Shown here piece by piece: positions 17,377 through 26,398 of a DNA stretch of 64,000 bases. The number at the start of each line of letters is the position of its first letter. Position 1 is the first letter of the stretch. The notes beneath the pieces were generated by a model, which was given only the letters and a program-made list of their open reading frames with translations, was not told the origin of the DNA and searched no databases. Location of the stretch: positions 1,116,001 to 1,180,000 of the forward strand of contig NZ_CP171729.1 in assembly GCF_043769475.1 (NCBI RefSeq), given 5' to 3'. Made by a program: the position numbers and the translations under genes. Source of the stretch: Allomesorhizobium sp043769475. Lineage in GTDB: Bacteria; Pseudomonadota; Alphaproteobacteria; Rhizobiales; Rhizobiaceae.

Positions 17377-17862
17377 CTATTCGCGGCGCGATCTGAAAAA
17401 ATCGCGCAGGATAGCCGAGGCGTTCCGTTCGCCGATGCCCGGATAGATTTCGGGCGCATGGTGGCAGGTGGGCGAGGAAAAGAAGCGCACGCCGCTGACC
17501 ACCGCACCGCCTTTTTCGTCCGACGCCCCGAAATAGAGCCGCCTGATGCGGGCGAACGAGATGGCGCCGGCGCACATGGCGCAGGGCTCCAGCGTCACGT
17601 AGAGGTCCATGCCGCCGAGCCGTTCGGCGGAGTGTTTCGCCGCCGCCTCGCGGATGACCAGCATTTCGGCGTGGGCGGTGGGATCGCTGAGTTCGCGGGT
17701 GCGGTTTCCGGCGCTGGCGACGACTTCGCCGCCGCTGGTGATGACCGCGCCGACCGGCACTTCGCCGCGCACGGCCGCGGCCTCCGCCTCGGCAAGCGCC
17801 AAGCCCATGAAATCCGGACGCTTCACGCTTCGTCCATCCCCGAATTCTCCTCGCAACGCCAC
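17377..17862 (-). CDS. tadA: tRNA(Arg) adenosine-34 deaminase
   Basis: 161 residues. The zinc-dependent deaminase signatures are HAEM (His and catalytic Glu) near residue 64 and PCAMC near 93. It converts A34 to inosine in tRNA-Arg(ACG), an essential wobble change. The GTG at 17862 has AGGAAC upstream and gives a 12-residue leader before KRPDFMGLALAEA; an internal GTG at 17826 would give the commoner N-terminus but has no ribosome site at proper distance. It diverges from rluB with a 41-base gap. Confidence 0.95.
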   Translation of the reverse strand: MALRGEFGDGRSVKRPDFMGLALAEAEAAAVRGEVPVGAVITSGGEVVASAGNRTRELSDPTAHAEMLVIREAAAKHSAERLGGMDLYVTLEPCAMCAGAISFARIRRLYFGASDEKGGAVVSGVRFFSSPTCHHAPEIYPGIGERNASAILRDFFRSRRE

Positions 17863-17903
17863 GGCGTTCCTGTTATCTACCGCCCCGGAAAGGCAAACGC
17901 CAC

Positions 17904-19829
17904 ATGGCCGACGACGACAAGAAATTTACCCGCAAGAGCGGCCCTAAACCGTCCGGCCCGCGCCCCGGCCCGAAGAAGGGCGGCAAGCCCGGTTTTGCCG
18001 GCAAGCCGCGTTTCGAAGGCGGCAAGCCTTTCGAGAAGCGCGAAGGCGCGGCCAAGAAGCCGTTCGCCAAGCGCCGCGACGAGGCGGCCGGCGACGAGCG
18101 GCCGAAGCGTGAGTTCAATCGCGACGACCGTCCGCGCGCGGCTGGCGATGCCCGGCCCGAACGCAGCGGCGCGCCCTTCCGCAAGGGTCCGCGTCCGGAG
18201 GGCAAGCCGTATCAGAAACGCGAAGGCGCTGCCGAATCGCGCCCCGGCCGCTTCGAGCGCGGCGTGCGTGAAGGCGGCGAGCGGGCGGAGGGCGGCGAGA
18301 GAACATTTCGGCCAAGGCCGGAAGGAAAGCCGTTTGTCAGGCGCGCGGAGCGAAGCGAAGAGGCGGGCGGCGAGCGTCCGGCCCGCCGTTTCGACCGCGC
18401 ACAAAATGCGCGCGACGGCGCCGCCGAGCGGCGCCCGCGGCCCGAGGGTTTCAAACCAAGCGGCGACCGCAAGCCGTTTGCGCGGCCTCGCGAAACGACC
18501 GAAGAGGCGCCCGGCGAGCGCATCGCCAAGCGGCTTGCGCGCGTCGGCATCGCCTCGCGCCGCGACGCCGAGGAACTGATCGCCGCCGGCCGCGTCAGGG
18601 TCAACGGCAAGGTGCTGGCGTCGCCCGCATTCAACGTGATGCCGGACGACACGATCGAGCTCGACGGAACCGCAATTCCGCCGATCGAGCGCACGCGGCT
18701 CTTCCTGTTCCACAAGCCGGCGGGCGTGGTGACCACCAATCGCGACCCGGAGGGCCGCAAGACCGTTTTCGACCTGCTGCCGGAAAATCTGCCGCGGCTG
18801 ATGACGATCGGCCGGCTCGACATCAACACCGAGGGCCTGCTGCTGCTCACCAACGATGGCGGGCTGTCGCGGGTGCTGGAGCTGCCGGCGACGGGCTGGC
18901 TCAGGCGCTACCGCGCGCGGGTGCACGGCAAGGTCGACGAGAAGCAGCTCGCCGGCCTGAAGGACGGCATGGCGGTCGACGGCGTGTTCTACGGTTCGAT
19001 CGAAGCCTCGCTCGACCGCGAGCAGGGCTCGAACGCCTGGCTGACCATCGGCCTGCGCGAGGGCAAGAATCGCGAGGTGAAGAACATCCTCGGCGCGCTC
19101 GGCCTCGACGTGACCCGGCTGATCCGCATCTCCTACGGTCCGTTCCAGCTCGGCGAATTGCCGGAGGGGCATGTCCAGGAAATCAGCGGCCGCATGCTGC
19201 GCGACCAGCTCGGCGAGCGGCTTGTCGAGGAGTCGGGCGCGAATTTCGACGCCGACATCGTAAAGCCGTTCTCCAACAAGCCGGTGCGGCGGGAATATGC
19301 CAAGCCGGTCGAAGTGGCGCCGGAGCGCGGACCGCGTACGCCGCGGCCGGAACGCATCGGCGAGGGCGGCCTGATCAAGAACCGCAAACGCGACAATGAG
19401 CGCCATCGCGAGGATATGCTCGGGCGGCTGCAGACGAAGCCGGACCGCCCCGCGCGACCGGATCGCGGAGAACGGCCCGAGCGCGGACCGAAGCCGGGAT
19501 TCGGCGACAAGCCACGGGGAAAGAAGGCCGGCGAGCGCGAAACGCGCCCGATCGAGCCGCCGGGCGGCCGCAAGGCCAATGTCTGGATGGCGCCGGGCGC
19601 ACGGCCGATCGGCAAGGGCCGCGCCGCGGCCGAAAAGGCCGAGCACGAGGCCCGCAAGGCGAGCAAGGCAAGCTACGGCAAGCCGAAATTCGGCAAGCCG
19701 GGCGGCGGCAAACCCGGCTTCGGCAAGCCGCGCGGTGACGATTCCAGAGGCGGCGAAAAGCCAAGGGACGGCGGCGACAGGCCGTCGGGGCCGCGCAAGG
19801 GAAGGCCCGATGCGGATCGTCGGCGGTGA
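17904..19829 (+). CDS. rluB: 23S rRNA pseudouridine synthase RluB-type with long basic tails
   Basis: 641 residues, more than twice the catalytic core. Residues 1-200 are a low-complexity region of Lys/Arg/Gly/Pro/Glu repeats. An S4 RNA-binding domain follows (ERIAKRLARVGIASRRDAEELIAAGRVRVNG, about 203-265), then the RsuA/RluB synthase domain with catalytic Asp in GRLDINTEGLLLLT. Residues after about 455 are again a basic, Gly-rich tail with KPGFGKP-like repeats. It modifies 23S rRNA near position 2605 (family knowledge). The extended tails are common in alphaproteobacterial RluB and probably bind rRNA. Overlaps rsmD by 20 bases. Confidence 0.93.
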   Translation: MADDDKKFTRKSGPKPSGPRPGPKKGGKPGFAGKPRFEGGKPFEKREGAAKKPFAKRRDEAAGDERPKREFNRDDRPRAAGDARPERSGAPFRKGPRPEGKPYQKREGAAESRPGRFERGVREGGERAEGGERTFRPRPEGKPFVRRAERSEEAGGERPARRFDRAQNARDGAAERRPRPEGFKPSGDRKPFARPRETTEEAPGERIAKRLARVGIASRRDAEELIAAGRVRVNGKVLASPAFNVMPDDTIELDGTAIPPIERTRLFLFHKPAGVVTTNRDPEGRKTVFDLLPENLPRLMTIGRLDINTEGLLLLTNDGGLSRVLELPATGWLRRYRARVHGKVDEKQLAGLKDGMAVDGVFYGSIEASLDREQGSNAWLTIGLREGKNREVKNILGALGLDVTRLIRISYGPFQLGELPEGHVQEISGRMLRDQLGERLVEESGANFDADIVKPFSNKPVRREYAKPVEVAPERGPRTPRPERIGEGGLIKNRKRDNERHREDMLGRLQTKPDRPARPDRGERPERGPKPGFGDKPRGKKAGERETRPIEPPGGRKANVWMAPGARPIGKGRAAAEKAEHEARKASKASYGKPKFGKPGGGKPGFGKPRGDDSRGGEKPRDGGDRPSGPRKGRPDADRRR

Positions 19830-20364
19830 GTTTCGCGGCCGGCCGCTGGCCGCGCCGCGCACCGGCGCCATCCGCCCGACCACCGACCGCACCCGCGAGG
19901 CGGTGTTCAACGTGCTTGCGCACCGCTTTCCGCAAAGCCTTGATAACGCGCGGGTTCTCGACCTGTTTGCGGGGACCGGCGCGCTCGGGCTGGAGGCCAT
20001 GTCGCGGGGTGCGGCCTTCTGCATGTTCATCGAGGATTCGGCCGAGGGGCGCGGCCTGATCCGCGAAAACGTCGAGGCCTTCGGCCTCACCGGCCGCACC
20101 AAGATATTCCGCCGCGACGCGACCGGCCTCGGCGAGGCCGGGACGGTGCAGCCTTTCGGTCTTGTGTTCGCCGATCCGCCCTACGGCAAAGGTCTCGGCG
20201 AGCGGGCGCTGCGTTCGGCGCGGGACGGCGGCTGGCTGGCTCCGGGCGCGCTCTGCGTCATCGAGGAAGCGGCCGCAGCCGCCTTCGATCCGGGCGATGG
20301 CTTTTCGGTTGTCGACGAGCGCGACTACGGCGACACCACCATACGCTTCATCGAATCCGCCTGA
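19810..20364 (+). CDS. rsmD: 16S rRNA (guanine-966-N2)-methyltransferase
   Basis: 184 residues, standard length. It begins MRIVGGEFRGRPLAAP, shows RPTTDRTREAVFN (substrate-binding region), the SAM-binding VLDLFAGTGALGLEAMSRGA and the catalytic DPPYGKG, which together define RsmD. It methylates G966 in the 30S head. The ATG at 19810 lies inside the end of rluB in another frame, so the two rRNA-modification genes are translationally coupled. Confidence 0.97.
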   Translation: MRIVGGEFRGRPLAAPRTGAIRPTTDRTREAVFNVLAHRFPQSLDNARVLDLFAGTGALGLEAMSRGAAFCMFIEDSAEGRGLIRENVEAFGLTGRTKIFRRDATGLGEAGTVQPFGLVFADPPYGKGLGERALRSARDGGWLAPGALCVIEEAAAAAFDPGDGFSVVDERDYGDTTIRFIESA

Positions 20365-20463
20365 ATCCGGCCTCCTTCGCGCCCATTATGACCAACAATT
20401 AACTTTCCGCCGGGCCGCCGCACTGCATATACCGTCCTACCTATTGATGCGCAGGAGCCGCCG

Positions 20464-21963
20464 ATGAAGTCCGATGCTCTGGAGCCAGATTCCATTCCGA
20501 TGGTATCGGAATGGAGCTCCAATTCGTTATTCCGACGCATGATCTTGTCCGAAAAGTCTGCAACTTTTCGGGATCATGCTCTATTCTTGCCCCAGCGCGG
20601 ACGGCGTGCGCTCGCCGGCTGCGTGCTGCTGGCTGCAGCATTCTTGCCGGGGGCGGCCGCCTTGGCTGAAACGGCGGGCCAGCCTCAGCAGCAGCAAGTG
20701 GCAAATTTCCTGCTCGATAACGGCATGGAAGTGGTGGTGATCCCGGACCATCGCGCCCCGATCGTCACCCACATGGTCTGGTACAAGATCGGCAGCGCCG
20801 ACGAGCCACCCGGCCAATCCGGAATCGCGCATTTCTTCGAGCATCTGATGTTCAAAGGGACCTCGAAGCATAAGGCAGGAGAGTTCGGCGCGAAAATCGC
20901 GGAGATCGGCGGCAGCGAGAACGCCTTCACCTCCTACGACTACACCGCTTACTTCCAGCAGGTTTCGCCCGAAGCGCTCGAGACGATGATGTCGTTCGAG
21001 GCCGATCGCATGCGCAACCTGATCCTGACCGACAAGGTGATCAGCCCCGAGCGGGACGTGATCCTGGAGGAGCGGCGCTCTCGCGTCGAGGGCGATCCGG
21101 ACGGGTTGCTCAGCGAGGAGATCCAGGCGACGCTGTTCCAGAACCATCCCTACCGCATCCCGGTCATCGGCTGGATGCACGAGATGGAAAAGCTGAACCG
21201 CGCCGACGCCGTGGCCTTCTACGACCGCTATTACGCGCCGAACAATGCGGTGCTGATCGTGGCGGGCGATGTCGAGCCGGAGGCGGTGCGCATGCTGGCC
21301 GAAAAGACGTTCGGCGAGGTGCCGCCCGGGCCCGACCTGCCACCGCGCGTGCGCCCCACTGAACCGGAGCAGAACACCGCGCGCACCGTGACCCTGACCG
21401 ATTCGCGCGTGTCGGTTCCGAGCGTTTCCAGGTTCTGGGTAACGCCGTCCTACAACAATGCCGAGCCCGGCGAAGCCGAAGCGCTGGACCTCCTGTCGGA
21501 AATCCTCGGCGGCGGCACGAGGAGCAGGCTCTATCAGGCGCTGGTGGTGAAGGACCGGATCGCCTCCGGCGCGGGCGCCTATTTCAGCGGAACGATGCTC
21601 GATTCGTCGAGTTTTACGGTCTACGGTGCGCCGCACGGCGCGGAGGGGCTGGACAGAGTGGAAGCCGCTATCGACGTCGAGATCGCGCGCATCGTCAGCA
21701 GCGGCGTGACCGATGCGGAACTTGAAAACGCGAAGGATCGTTTCGTGCGCAGCATGATCTTTGCGCGGGACAACCAATCGAATATGGCAAACATATACGG
21801 ACAGACGCTGGCCACCGGCGGAACCGTGGAGGACGTGCAGGAATGGCCCGACCGGATCATGGCGGTGACCGCGGACCAGGTGCAGGCCGTGGCCGCCAAA
21901 TATCTGAATCCGGATGTTTCGGTGACCGGCTATCTGCTTCCCGAACCGACCGCGCGGAATTGA
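20464..21963 (+). CDS. M16 family zinc metallopeptidase, catalytic subunit
   Basis: 499 residues. The zinc-binding motif HFFEH is at residues 123-127 within GQSGIAHFFEHLMFKGT, typical of pitrilysin/processing-peptidase-like enzymes. A signal peptide (RRALAGCVLLAAAFLPGAAALAETA) lies at about residues 48-71, so the enzyme is periplasmic. AGGAG 6 bases before the ATG at 20464 is a strong ribosome site, but residues about 7-40 are the translation of a dispersed palindromic repeat (20482-20583), giving an unusual 45-residue n-region before the hydrophobic core. It pairs with the inactive M16 subunit that begins 11 bases downstream; the two probably form a heterodimer. Confidence 0.93.
   Translation: MKSDALEPDSIPMVSEWSSNSLFRRMILSEKSATFRDHALFLPQRGRRALAGCVLLAAAFLPGAAALAETAGQPQQQQVANFLLDNGMEVVVIPDHRAPIVTHMVWYKIGSADEPPGQSGIAHFFEHLMFKGTSKHKAGEFGAKIAEIGGSENAFTSYDYTAYFQQVSPEALETMMSFEADRMRNLILTDKVISPERDVILEERRSRVEGDPDGLLSEEIQATLFQNHPYRIPVIGWMHEMEKLNRADAVAFYDRYYAPNNAVLIVAGDVEPEAVRMLAEKTFGEVPPGPDLPPRVRPTEPEQNTARTVTLTDSRVSVPSVSRFWVTPSYNNAEPGEAEALDLLSEILGGGTRSRLYQALVVKDRIASGAGAYFSGTMLDSSSFTVYGAPHGAEGLDRVEAAIDVEIARIVSSGVTDAELENAKDRFVRSMIFARDNQSNMANIYGQTLATGGTVEDVQEWPDRIMAVTADQVQAVAAKYLNPDVSVTGYLLPEPTARN
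20482..20583. repeat. Rhizobial dispersed repeat, copy 1 (inside coding sequence)
   Basis: Three nested palindromes: TCCATTCCGAT (20491-20501) with its complement (20505-20515); GCATGATC (20538-20545) with GATCATGC (20572-20579); and CCGAAAAGT (20549-20557) with ACTTTTCGG (20563-20571). The block from GCATGATC onward recurs at 39389. I recognise it as a common dispersed repeat of Mesorhizobium-type genomes. Here it is read through in the M16 peptidase gene. Confidence 0.85.
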
Positions 21964-21974
21964 GCAGGGCCCGG

Positions 21975-23342
21975 ATGAACAGCATGGCTCAGACGTCGGA
22001 TATGCGGTTGCGAGCGGGCCCTTTCACCTGGACCTTGTTCCTGGCCCTGGTTTTCCTCGTCCTGCCGGCGATCGCGCCGGCCAGGGCCGAGGTCCGCATC
22101 CAGGAGGTGAAATCGCAAAGCGGCGTAACCGCCTGGCTGGTGGAAGACTATTCGGTGCCGATCATCGCCATCCGCTTCGCCTTCGAAGGCGGCAGCACGC
22201 AGGATCCTGCGGGCAAGGAGGGTCTGGCAAACCTGATGACAGGATTGTTCGACGAGGGTGCGGGCGATCTCGACAGCGAAGCCTTCCAGATCCAGCTCGA
22301 CGATGCCGGCGCCGAGATGGGGTTCGGCGCGAGCCGCGATTACATCTACGGGTCGATGCGGATGCTGGCCGAGCGCAAGGACGAGGCGCTGGCGCTTCTG
22401 CAACTCGCCATCGAGAGGCCCCGCTTCGACGCCGCCCCGATCGAGCGCATTCGCGCCCAGATCGTCTCGGGCATAGTTTCCAGCGCCAAGGATCCCGAAA
22501 CGGCCGCGCAATACCGCTGGGCGACCGCGCTTTATGGCGACCATCCCTATTCCCGCCGCGACGAGGGTACCGAGCAATCGCTGGCAACGATCACCGCGGA
22601 TGATTTGCGGGCCTTCCACAAGGCGAATTTTGCCCGCGAAAACCTGCGTGTCGCGGTGGTCGGCGCCATCGACGCCGAAACGCTTCGCGGCGAGTTGGAC
22701 AGGCTATTTTCAGGCCTGCCGGAAAAACCCGCCCTGCAGCCCGTCAATTATGTGAAGCCGAAACTCGCCCAGGAAGTCCGCGTCGACTACGTCCTGCCGC
22801 AGGCCTCGCTGCAGCTTGCCTATCCGGGGATCGAACGCGAGGAGCCCGAATTCTTCGGCGCCGTGCTGATGAACCATGTGCTCGGCGGCGGCTCGTTCTC
22901 GTCGCGCCTGTTCGACGAAGTGCGCGAACGGCGCGGACTCACCTACGGGATAAGCTCTTCCATCGTCAATCACGAGCACGCCACGGCCTTGGTGATCGGC
23001 ACGTCGACCCGCGCCGACAAGGCCGACGAGACGCTGGCAGTCATCCGCGACGTGGTGCGCAGGATGGCCGAGGAGGGGCCGACGGAGGCGGAACTCGAGG
23101 CAGCCAAGAAATACCTGATCGGCTCCTATGCGATCAACAATCTCGACTCTTCGAGCTCCATAGCCGCAACGCTGGTCGAGTTGCAGACAGAAGATCTCGG
23201 TATCGACTACATCGATCGGCGCGCCGGCCTGATCAACGCGGTGACGCTGGAGGATGCACGGGCGGCGGCGAGGAAACTCCTGTCGGCCGAACCCGCCGTG
23301 CTTGTCGTCGGCGGGAAGCCAGCCAGCGGGAACAAGGGATGA
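21975..23342 (+). CDS. M16 family peptidase-like protein, non-catalytic subunit
   Basis: 455 residues with a cleavable signal peptide (FTWTLFLALVFLVLPAIAPARAEV, about 18-42). The M16 fold is clear (GGSTQDPAGKEGLANLMTGLFDEGAGD, and ERRGLTYGISSSI late in the chain), but the zinc motif HxxEH is absent: the matching segment reads GLANLMTGLFDEG. It is thus the partner subunit with the substrate-binding Arg/Tyr motif, as in heterodimeric processing-peptidase-like proteases. The start at 21975 or 21984 cannot be resolved. Stop overlaps the patatin start by 4 bases. Confidence 0.92.
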   Translation: MNSMAQTSDMRLRAGPFTWTLFLALVFLVLPAIAPARAEVRIQEVKSQSGVTAWLVEDYSVPIIAIRFAFEGGSTQDPAGKEGLANLMTGLFDEGAGDLDSEAFQIQLDDAGAEMGFGASRDYIYGSMRMLAERKDEALALLQLAIERPRFDAAPIERIRAQIVSGIVSSAKDPETAAQYRWATALYGDHPYSRRDEGTEQSLATITADDLRAFHKANFARENLRVAVVGAIDAETLRGELDRLFSGLPEKPALQPVNYVKPKLAQEVRVDYVLPQASLQLAYPGIEREEPEFFGAVLMNHVLGGGSFSSRLFDEVRERRGLTYGISSSIVNHEHATALVIGTSTRADKADETLAVIRDVVRRMAEEGPTEAELEAAKKYLIGSYAINNLDSSSSIAATLVELQTEDLGIDYIDRRAGLINAVTLEDARAAARKLLSAEPAVLVVGGKPASGNKG

Positions 23343-24184
23343 GCCCGACATTCGCGGTGGCCTTCGGTGGTGGCGGCGCCCGCGGGCTCGCTCATATCCA
23401 TGTCATCGAGACGCTCGACGAACTGGGCATCCGGCCGGTCTCCATTTCCGGATCGTCGATCGGCGCCATCATGGGCGCGGGCATGGCCGCCGGCATGACC
23501 GGCAGGGAAATCCACGAGTTTTCCCGCTCGATTCTTGGACGGCGCACCGAGGTCGCGACCCGCATGTGGCGCGCCCGGCCAGGCAGCTTCGCCGATTTCA
23601 TGGAAACCGGGATACGCGTCAGCCAGTTCAACATCGAGCGCATCCTCAGGGCGTTCCTGCCCGACGCCATTCCCGACACGTTCGAGGAACTGGAAATCCC
23701 GCTCAAGATCACCGCTACCGATTTCTTCGGCCACAGCCTGTCGGTGTTCAGCGAGGGCGACCTGCATTCCGCCCTGGCGGCGTCGGCTGCCATCCCGGCG
23801 GTGTTCCGCCCGGTTCGGCGCGACGGAAGGCTGCTTATCGACGGCGGCATTTATAATCCCGTTCCCTTCGATCTGGTCACCGGCGAGGCCGACATCGTCA
23901 TCGCCATCGACGTCGTCGGCGCGCCGGACGAGAACGGCCGCAAGCGGCCCAATTCGATCGACCTGATGTTCGGCGCGTCGCAGTTGATGATGCAGTCGAT
24001 CACCGCGAGCAAGCTGCTTCAGAGCCAGCCCGACATATTCCTGCGCCCCCCGGTTTCGCGGTTCCGCGCGCTCAATTTCCTGAAAATCGACGCGGTGATG
24101 CTTGAGACGGCCGGCATCAAGGAAGAGCTGAAGCATGCGGTGGAAAAGGCCGTAGCCGTGCGCCGGAAGCTCGAGCAATTGTAG
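23339..24184 (+). CDS. Patatin-like phospholipase family protein
   Basis: 281 residues. The oxyanion stretch FGGGGARGLAHIHVIE is at 9-24, the nucleophile motif GSSIG has Ser40, and the second half of the Ser/Asp dyad is DGG near residue 175 (LLIDGGIYNPVP). Bacterial patatins release fatty acids from phospholipids or lysophospholipids. No signal peptide is seen, so it acts in the cytoplasm or at the inner face of the membrane. ATGA overlap with the upstream M16 gene implies one operon. Confidence 0.93.
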   Translation: MSPTFAVAFGGGGARGLAHIHVIETLDELGIRPVSISGSSIGAIMGAGMAAGMTGREIHEFSRSILGRRTEVATRMWRARPGSFADFMETGIRVSQFNIERILRAFLPDAIPDTFEELEIPLKITATDFFGHSLSVFSEGDLHSALAASAAIPAVFRPVRRDGRLLIDGGIYNPVPFDLVTGEADIVIAIDVVGAPDENGRKRPNSIDLMFGASQLMMQSITASKLLQSQPDIFLRPPVSRFRALNFLKIDAVMLETAGIKEELKHAVEKAVAVRRKLEQL

Positions 24185-24237
24185 CTGCGCCGCGATTGCG
24201 GTCCGCGCTGTTGAGCACAGCCGTGTTCAGGCTCGTG

Positions 24238-24870
24238 TCAGCTCCGTCGCCTAGCTCGGTTGCGCATCAATTTTTGTCGTTGTCGCTCAAGCTGCCGGCG
24301 AACCTGTCGGGACACGGGTGCTGCAGGATCAATTTCAGGCATATGAGTTCGCTTAAGTCTATCTTGCTTCGGCGATCCACTGGTGCGCAGGTCCGGCTCT
24401 TCAGTCCGCTCTAGGTAATCGACGGCTTGATCGACCAATTGATTAATATCAACCTTGGCTTCTAGTTTGAAATCGCAACTTTGAAGTGCTGCTATGATGA
24501 TAAGCAGGATGATCCCAAGGACGCTCGTGCTCTTGCCACGCAGTGGGGCGATAGCCTTGCCCAACTCAGGATTGATAGCCGCCGCCTGCTGGTACAGTTC
24601 ATCGCCGGACAGACGATCAACATGAGCTTTGTCGAGTAGATCGGTAAATTGGCGGAGCATGTCGGCAGAGAACTGCGGTCCTTGCAGCATGCGCATCACG
24701 CCGTCCGCAGTATCGAATACCCCGTCTATCGTGGACGCCATCTTGCCGCAACGCGGACAGGTTTCCTTATTGTTGCTCAGCCGCAGGCTACGGACGTTTC
24801 CCTGAATAGAGATCAGTCGCGAGGCGAACAGGTTTCCGCAATGCTCACAATATGCCGGAATTTGAACCAT
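24238..24870 (-). CDS. Zinc-ribbon membrane protein of unknown function
   Basis: Not a family I recognise. 210 residues from the ATG at 24870 (GGAGGGG 5 bases upstream). The N-terminus carries two Cys pairs, CEHCG at 8-12 and CPRCG about 30 residues later, a typical zinc ribbon. The middle is helical (QFSADMLRQFTDLLDKAHVDRLSGDELYQQ), one hydrophobic span follows (TSVLGIILLIIIAALQSC), and the C-terminus is very basic (RQVRRQLERQRQKLMRNRARRR). Base composition is clearly less GC-rich than its neighbours, and it sits alone between patatin and pmbA, which suggests acquisition by transfer. Confidence 0.65.
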   Translation of the reverse strand: MVQIPAYCEHCGNLFASRLISIQGNVRSLRLSNNKETCPRCGKMASTIDGVFDTADGVMRMLQGPQFSADMLRQFTDLLDKAHVDRLSGDELYQQAAAINPELGKAIAPLRGKSTSVLGIILLIIIAALQSCDFKLEAKVDINQLVDQAVDYLERTEEPDLRTSGSPKQDRLKRTHMPEIDPAAPVSRQVRRQLERQRQKLMRNRARRRS

Positions 24871-25054
24871 TTGCCCCTCCAACCTGATCAAAAGAGCATC
24901 AACCCGGATGCTGCGCAAGTTCCGGGCGTGTCCGGCCTATAGCGTTTGCGGCGGGGGCCTGTGGCCTCTTGCGCCATTGCACAAGCAGGGGCGGGGCAAT
25001 AGATGGTGCAGGCAACCGCATGCGCCGCCCGTGCGAACCGAACAGGATTGACCG

Positions 25055-26398
25055 ATGAACGAAGCGCCCGACGCCGCAAAACTGACCGACCGGGTCGCAG
25101 CCCTGGTGGACGCAGCGAAGGCCGCGGGCGCCGACGCCGCCGACGCGGTCGCCGTGCGGAGCCGTTCGACAGGCGTGTCGGTTCGGCTCGGCAAGGTCGA
25201 GGCAACCGAGGCTTCCGAGAGCGAGGATGTTTCGCTGCGGGTCTTCATCGGCCAGCGCGTCGCGAGCGTTTCGGCGACCGCCGCATCCGACCCGAGGATG
25301 CTGGCCGAACGCGCAGTGGCGATGGCCAAGGTTTCGCCGGAGGACCCCTACCAGGGCCTGGCCGACGCCACGCTGCTCGCCACCGAAATCCGCGATCTCG
25401 ACCTGTTCGACCCGACCGCCGTTTCCGTCGAGAAGCTGAAGCAGGATGCGCTCGCCGCCGAGGAAGCGGCGCTGGCGGTGCCGGGCGTCACCAATTCCAG
25501 CGGCAGCAGCGCCAGCGCCGGCCTCGGCGGCATGGTGCTCGCCACCTCGCACGGTTTTCTCGGCCATTATGTCGGCACCCGCTTTTCGCGCTCCACCAGC
25601 GTTATCGCTGGCGAAGGCACCGCCATGGAGCGCGACTACGAGTACTCCTCGCGCCAGCACTTCGCCGATCTCGATTCGCCGCAATGGATCGGGCGCGAGG
25701 CGGCCGAGCGCGCCGTCCGCAGGCTGAACGCCCGCAAGGCGAAGACTGGCCCGGTGGACGTAGTGTTCGATCCGCGCGTGGCGCGCGGCATCGCCGGCCA
25801 TCTCGCCGGCGCGATCAACGGCGCCTCCGTCGCGCGCAAGACCAGCTTCCTGCGCGACATGATGGGCAAGCAGGTGGCGGCCGCCGCAATCACGGTCATC
25901 GACGAACCGCTCCGCGTGCGGGGCCAGGCATCGCGGCCATTCGACGGCGAAGGGGTCGAAGGCCAGAAGCTGACGATGGTCGAAAAAGGCGTGCTCAAGC
26001 ACTGGTTCCTGTCGACTTCTGCGGCGAAGGAGCTCGGGCTGAAAACCAATGGCCGCGGCTCACGCAGCGGATCGTCTGTATCGCCGTCGTCGACAAACCT
26101 CTCGATCGAGCCGGGGGAAAGAACGCCCGAAGAACTGATCGCATCGCTGAAAAGCGGCTTCTACGTCACCGAAGTGTTCGGCCAGGGCGTCAACATGATC
26201 ACCGGCGAATACAGCCGCGGCGCGTCCGGCTTCTGGATCGAGAACGGCGAGCTCGCCTATCCGGTTTCCGAAGTGACCATCGCCTCCAACCTCAAGGACA
26301 TGTTCCTGAACATGGTCCCCGCAAGCGACCTCGACCGCAACTTCGCCACCGCCGCGCCGACCCTGCTGATCGAAGGAATGACCCTTGCAGGCAGCTGA
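25055..26398 (+). CDS. pmbA: TldE/PmbA metalloprotease subunit
   Basis: 447 residues of the TldD/PmbA (modulator of DNA gyrase) family: the N-terminal domain ends near residue 200, then KTGPVDVVFDPRVARGIAGHLAGAINGASVARKTSFL and the C-terminal block with NMITGEYSRGASGFWIENGE. TldD/TldE degrade or mature peptides such as microcins and small unfolded proteins. PmbA is the subunit lacking the complete metal site. AGGA precedes the ATG. It starts the operon continuing through the lipid A genes and overlaps the next gene by 14 bases. Confidence 0.93.
   Translation: MNEAPDAAKLTDRVAALVDAAKAAGADAADAVAVRSRSTGVSVRLGKVEATEASESEDVSLRVFIGQRVASVSATAASDPRMLAERAVAMAKVSPEDPYQGLADATLLATEIRDLDLFDPTAVSVEKLKQDALAAEEAALAVPGVTNSSGSSASAGLGGMVLATSHGFLGHYVGTRFSRSTSVIAGEGTAMERDYEYSSRQHFADLDSPQWIGREAAERAVRRLNARKAKTGPVDVVFDPRVARGIAGHLAGAINGASVARKTSFLRDMMGKQVAAAAITVIDEPLRVRGQASRPFDGEGVEGQKLTMVEKGVLKHWFLSTSAAKELGLKTNGRGSRSGSSVSPSSTNLSIEPGERTPEELIASLKSGFYVTEVFGQGVNMITGEYSRGASGFWIENGELAYPVSEVTIASNLKDMFLNMVPASDLDRNFATAAPTLLIEGMTLAGS

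Noticed and set aside
17877..20102. 741-codon minus-strand frame opposite rluB
   Set aside because: Arg/Ala/Pro/Leu-rich shadow of the low-complexity rluB gene; no domain recognised, and rluB and rsmD motifs are complete on the plus strand.
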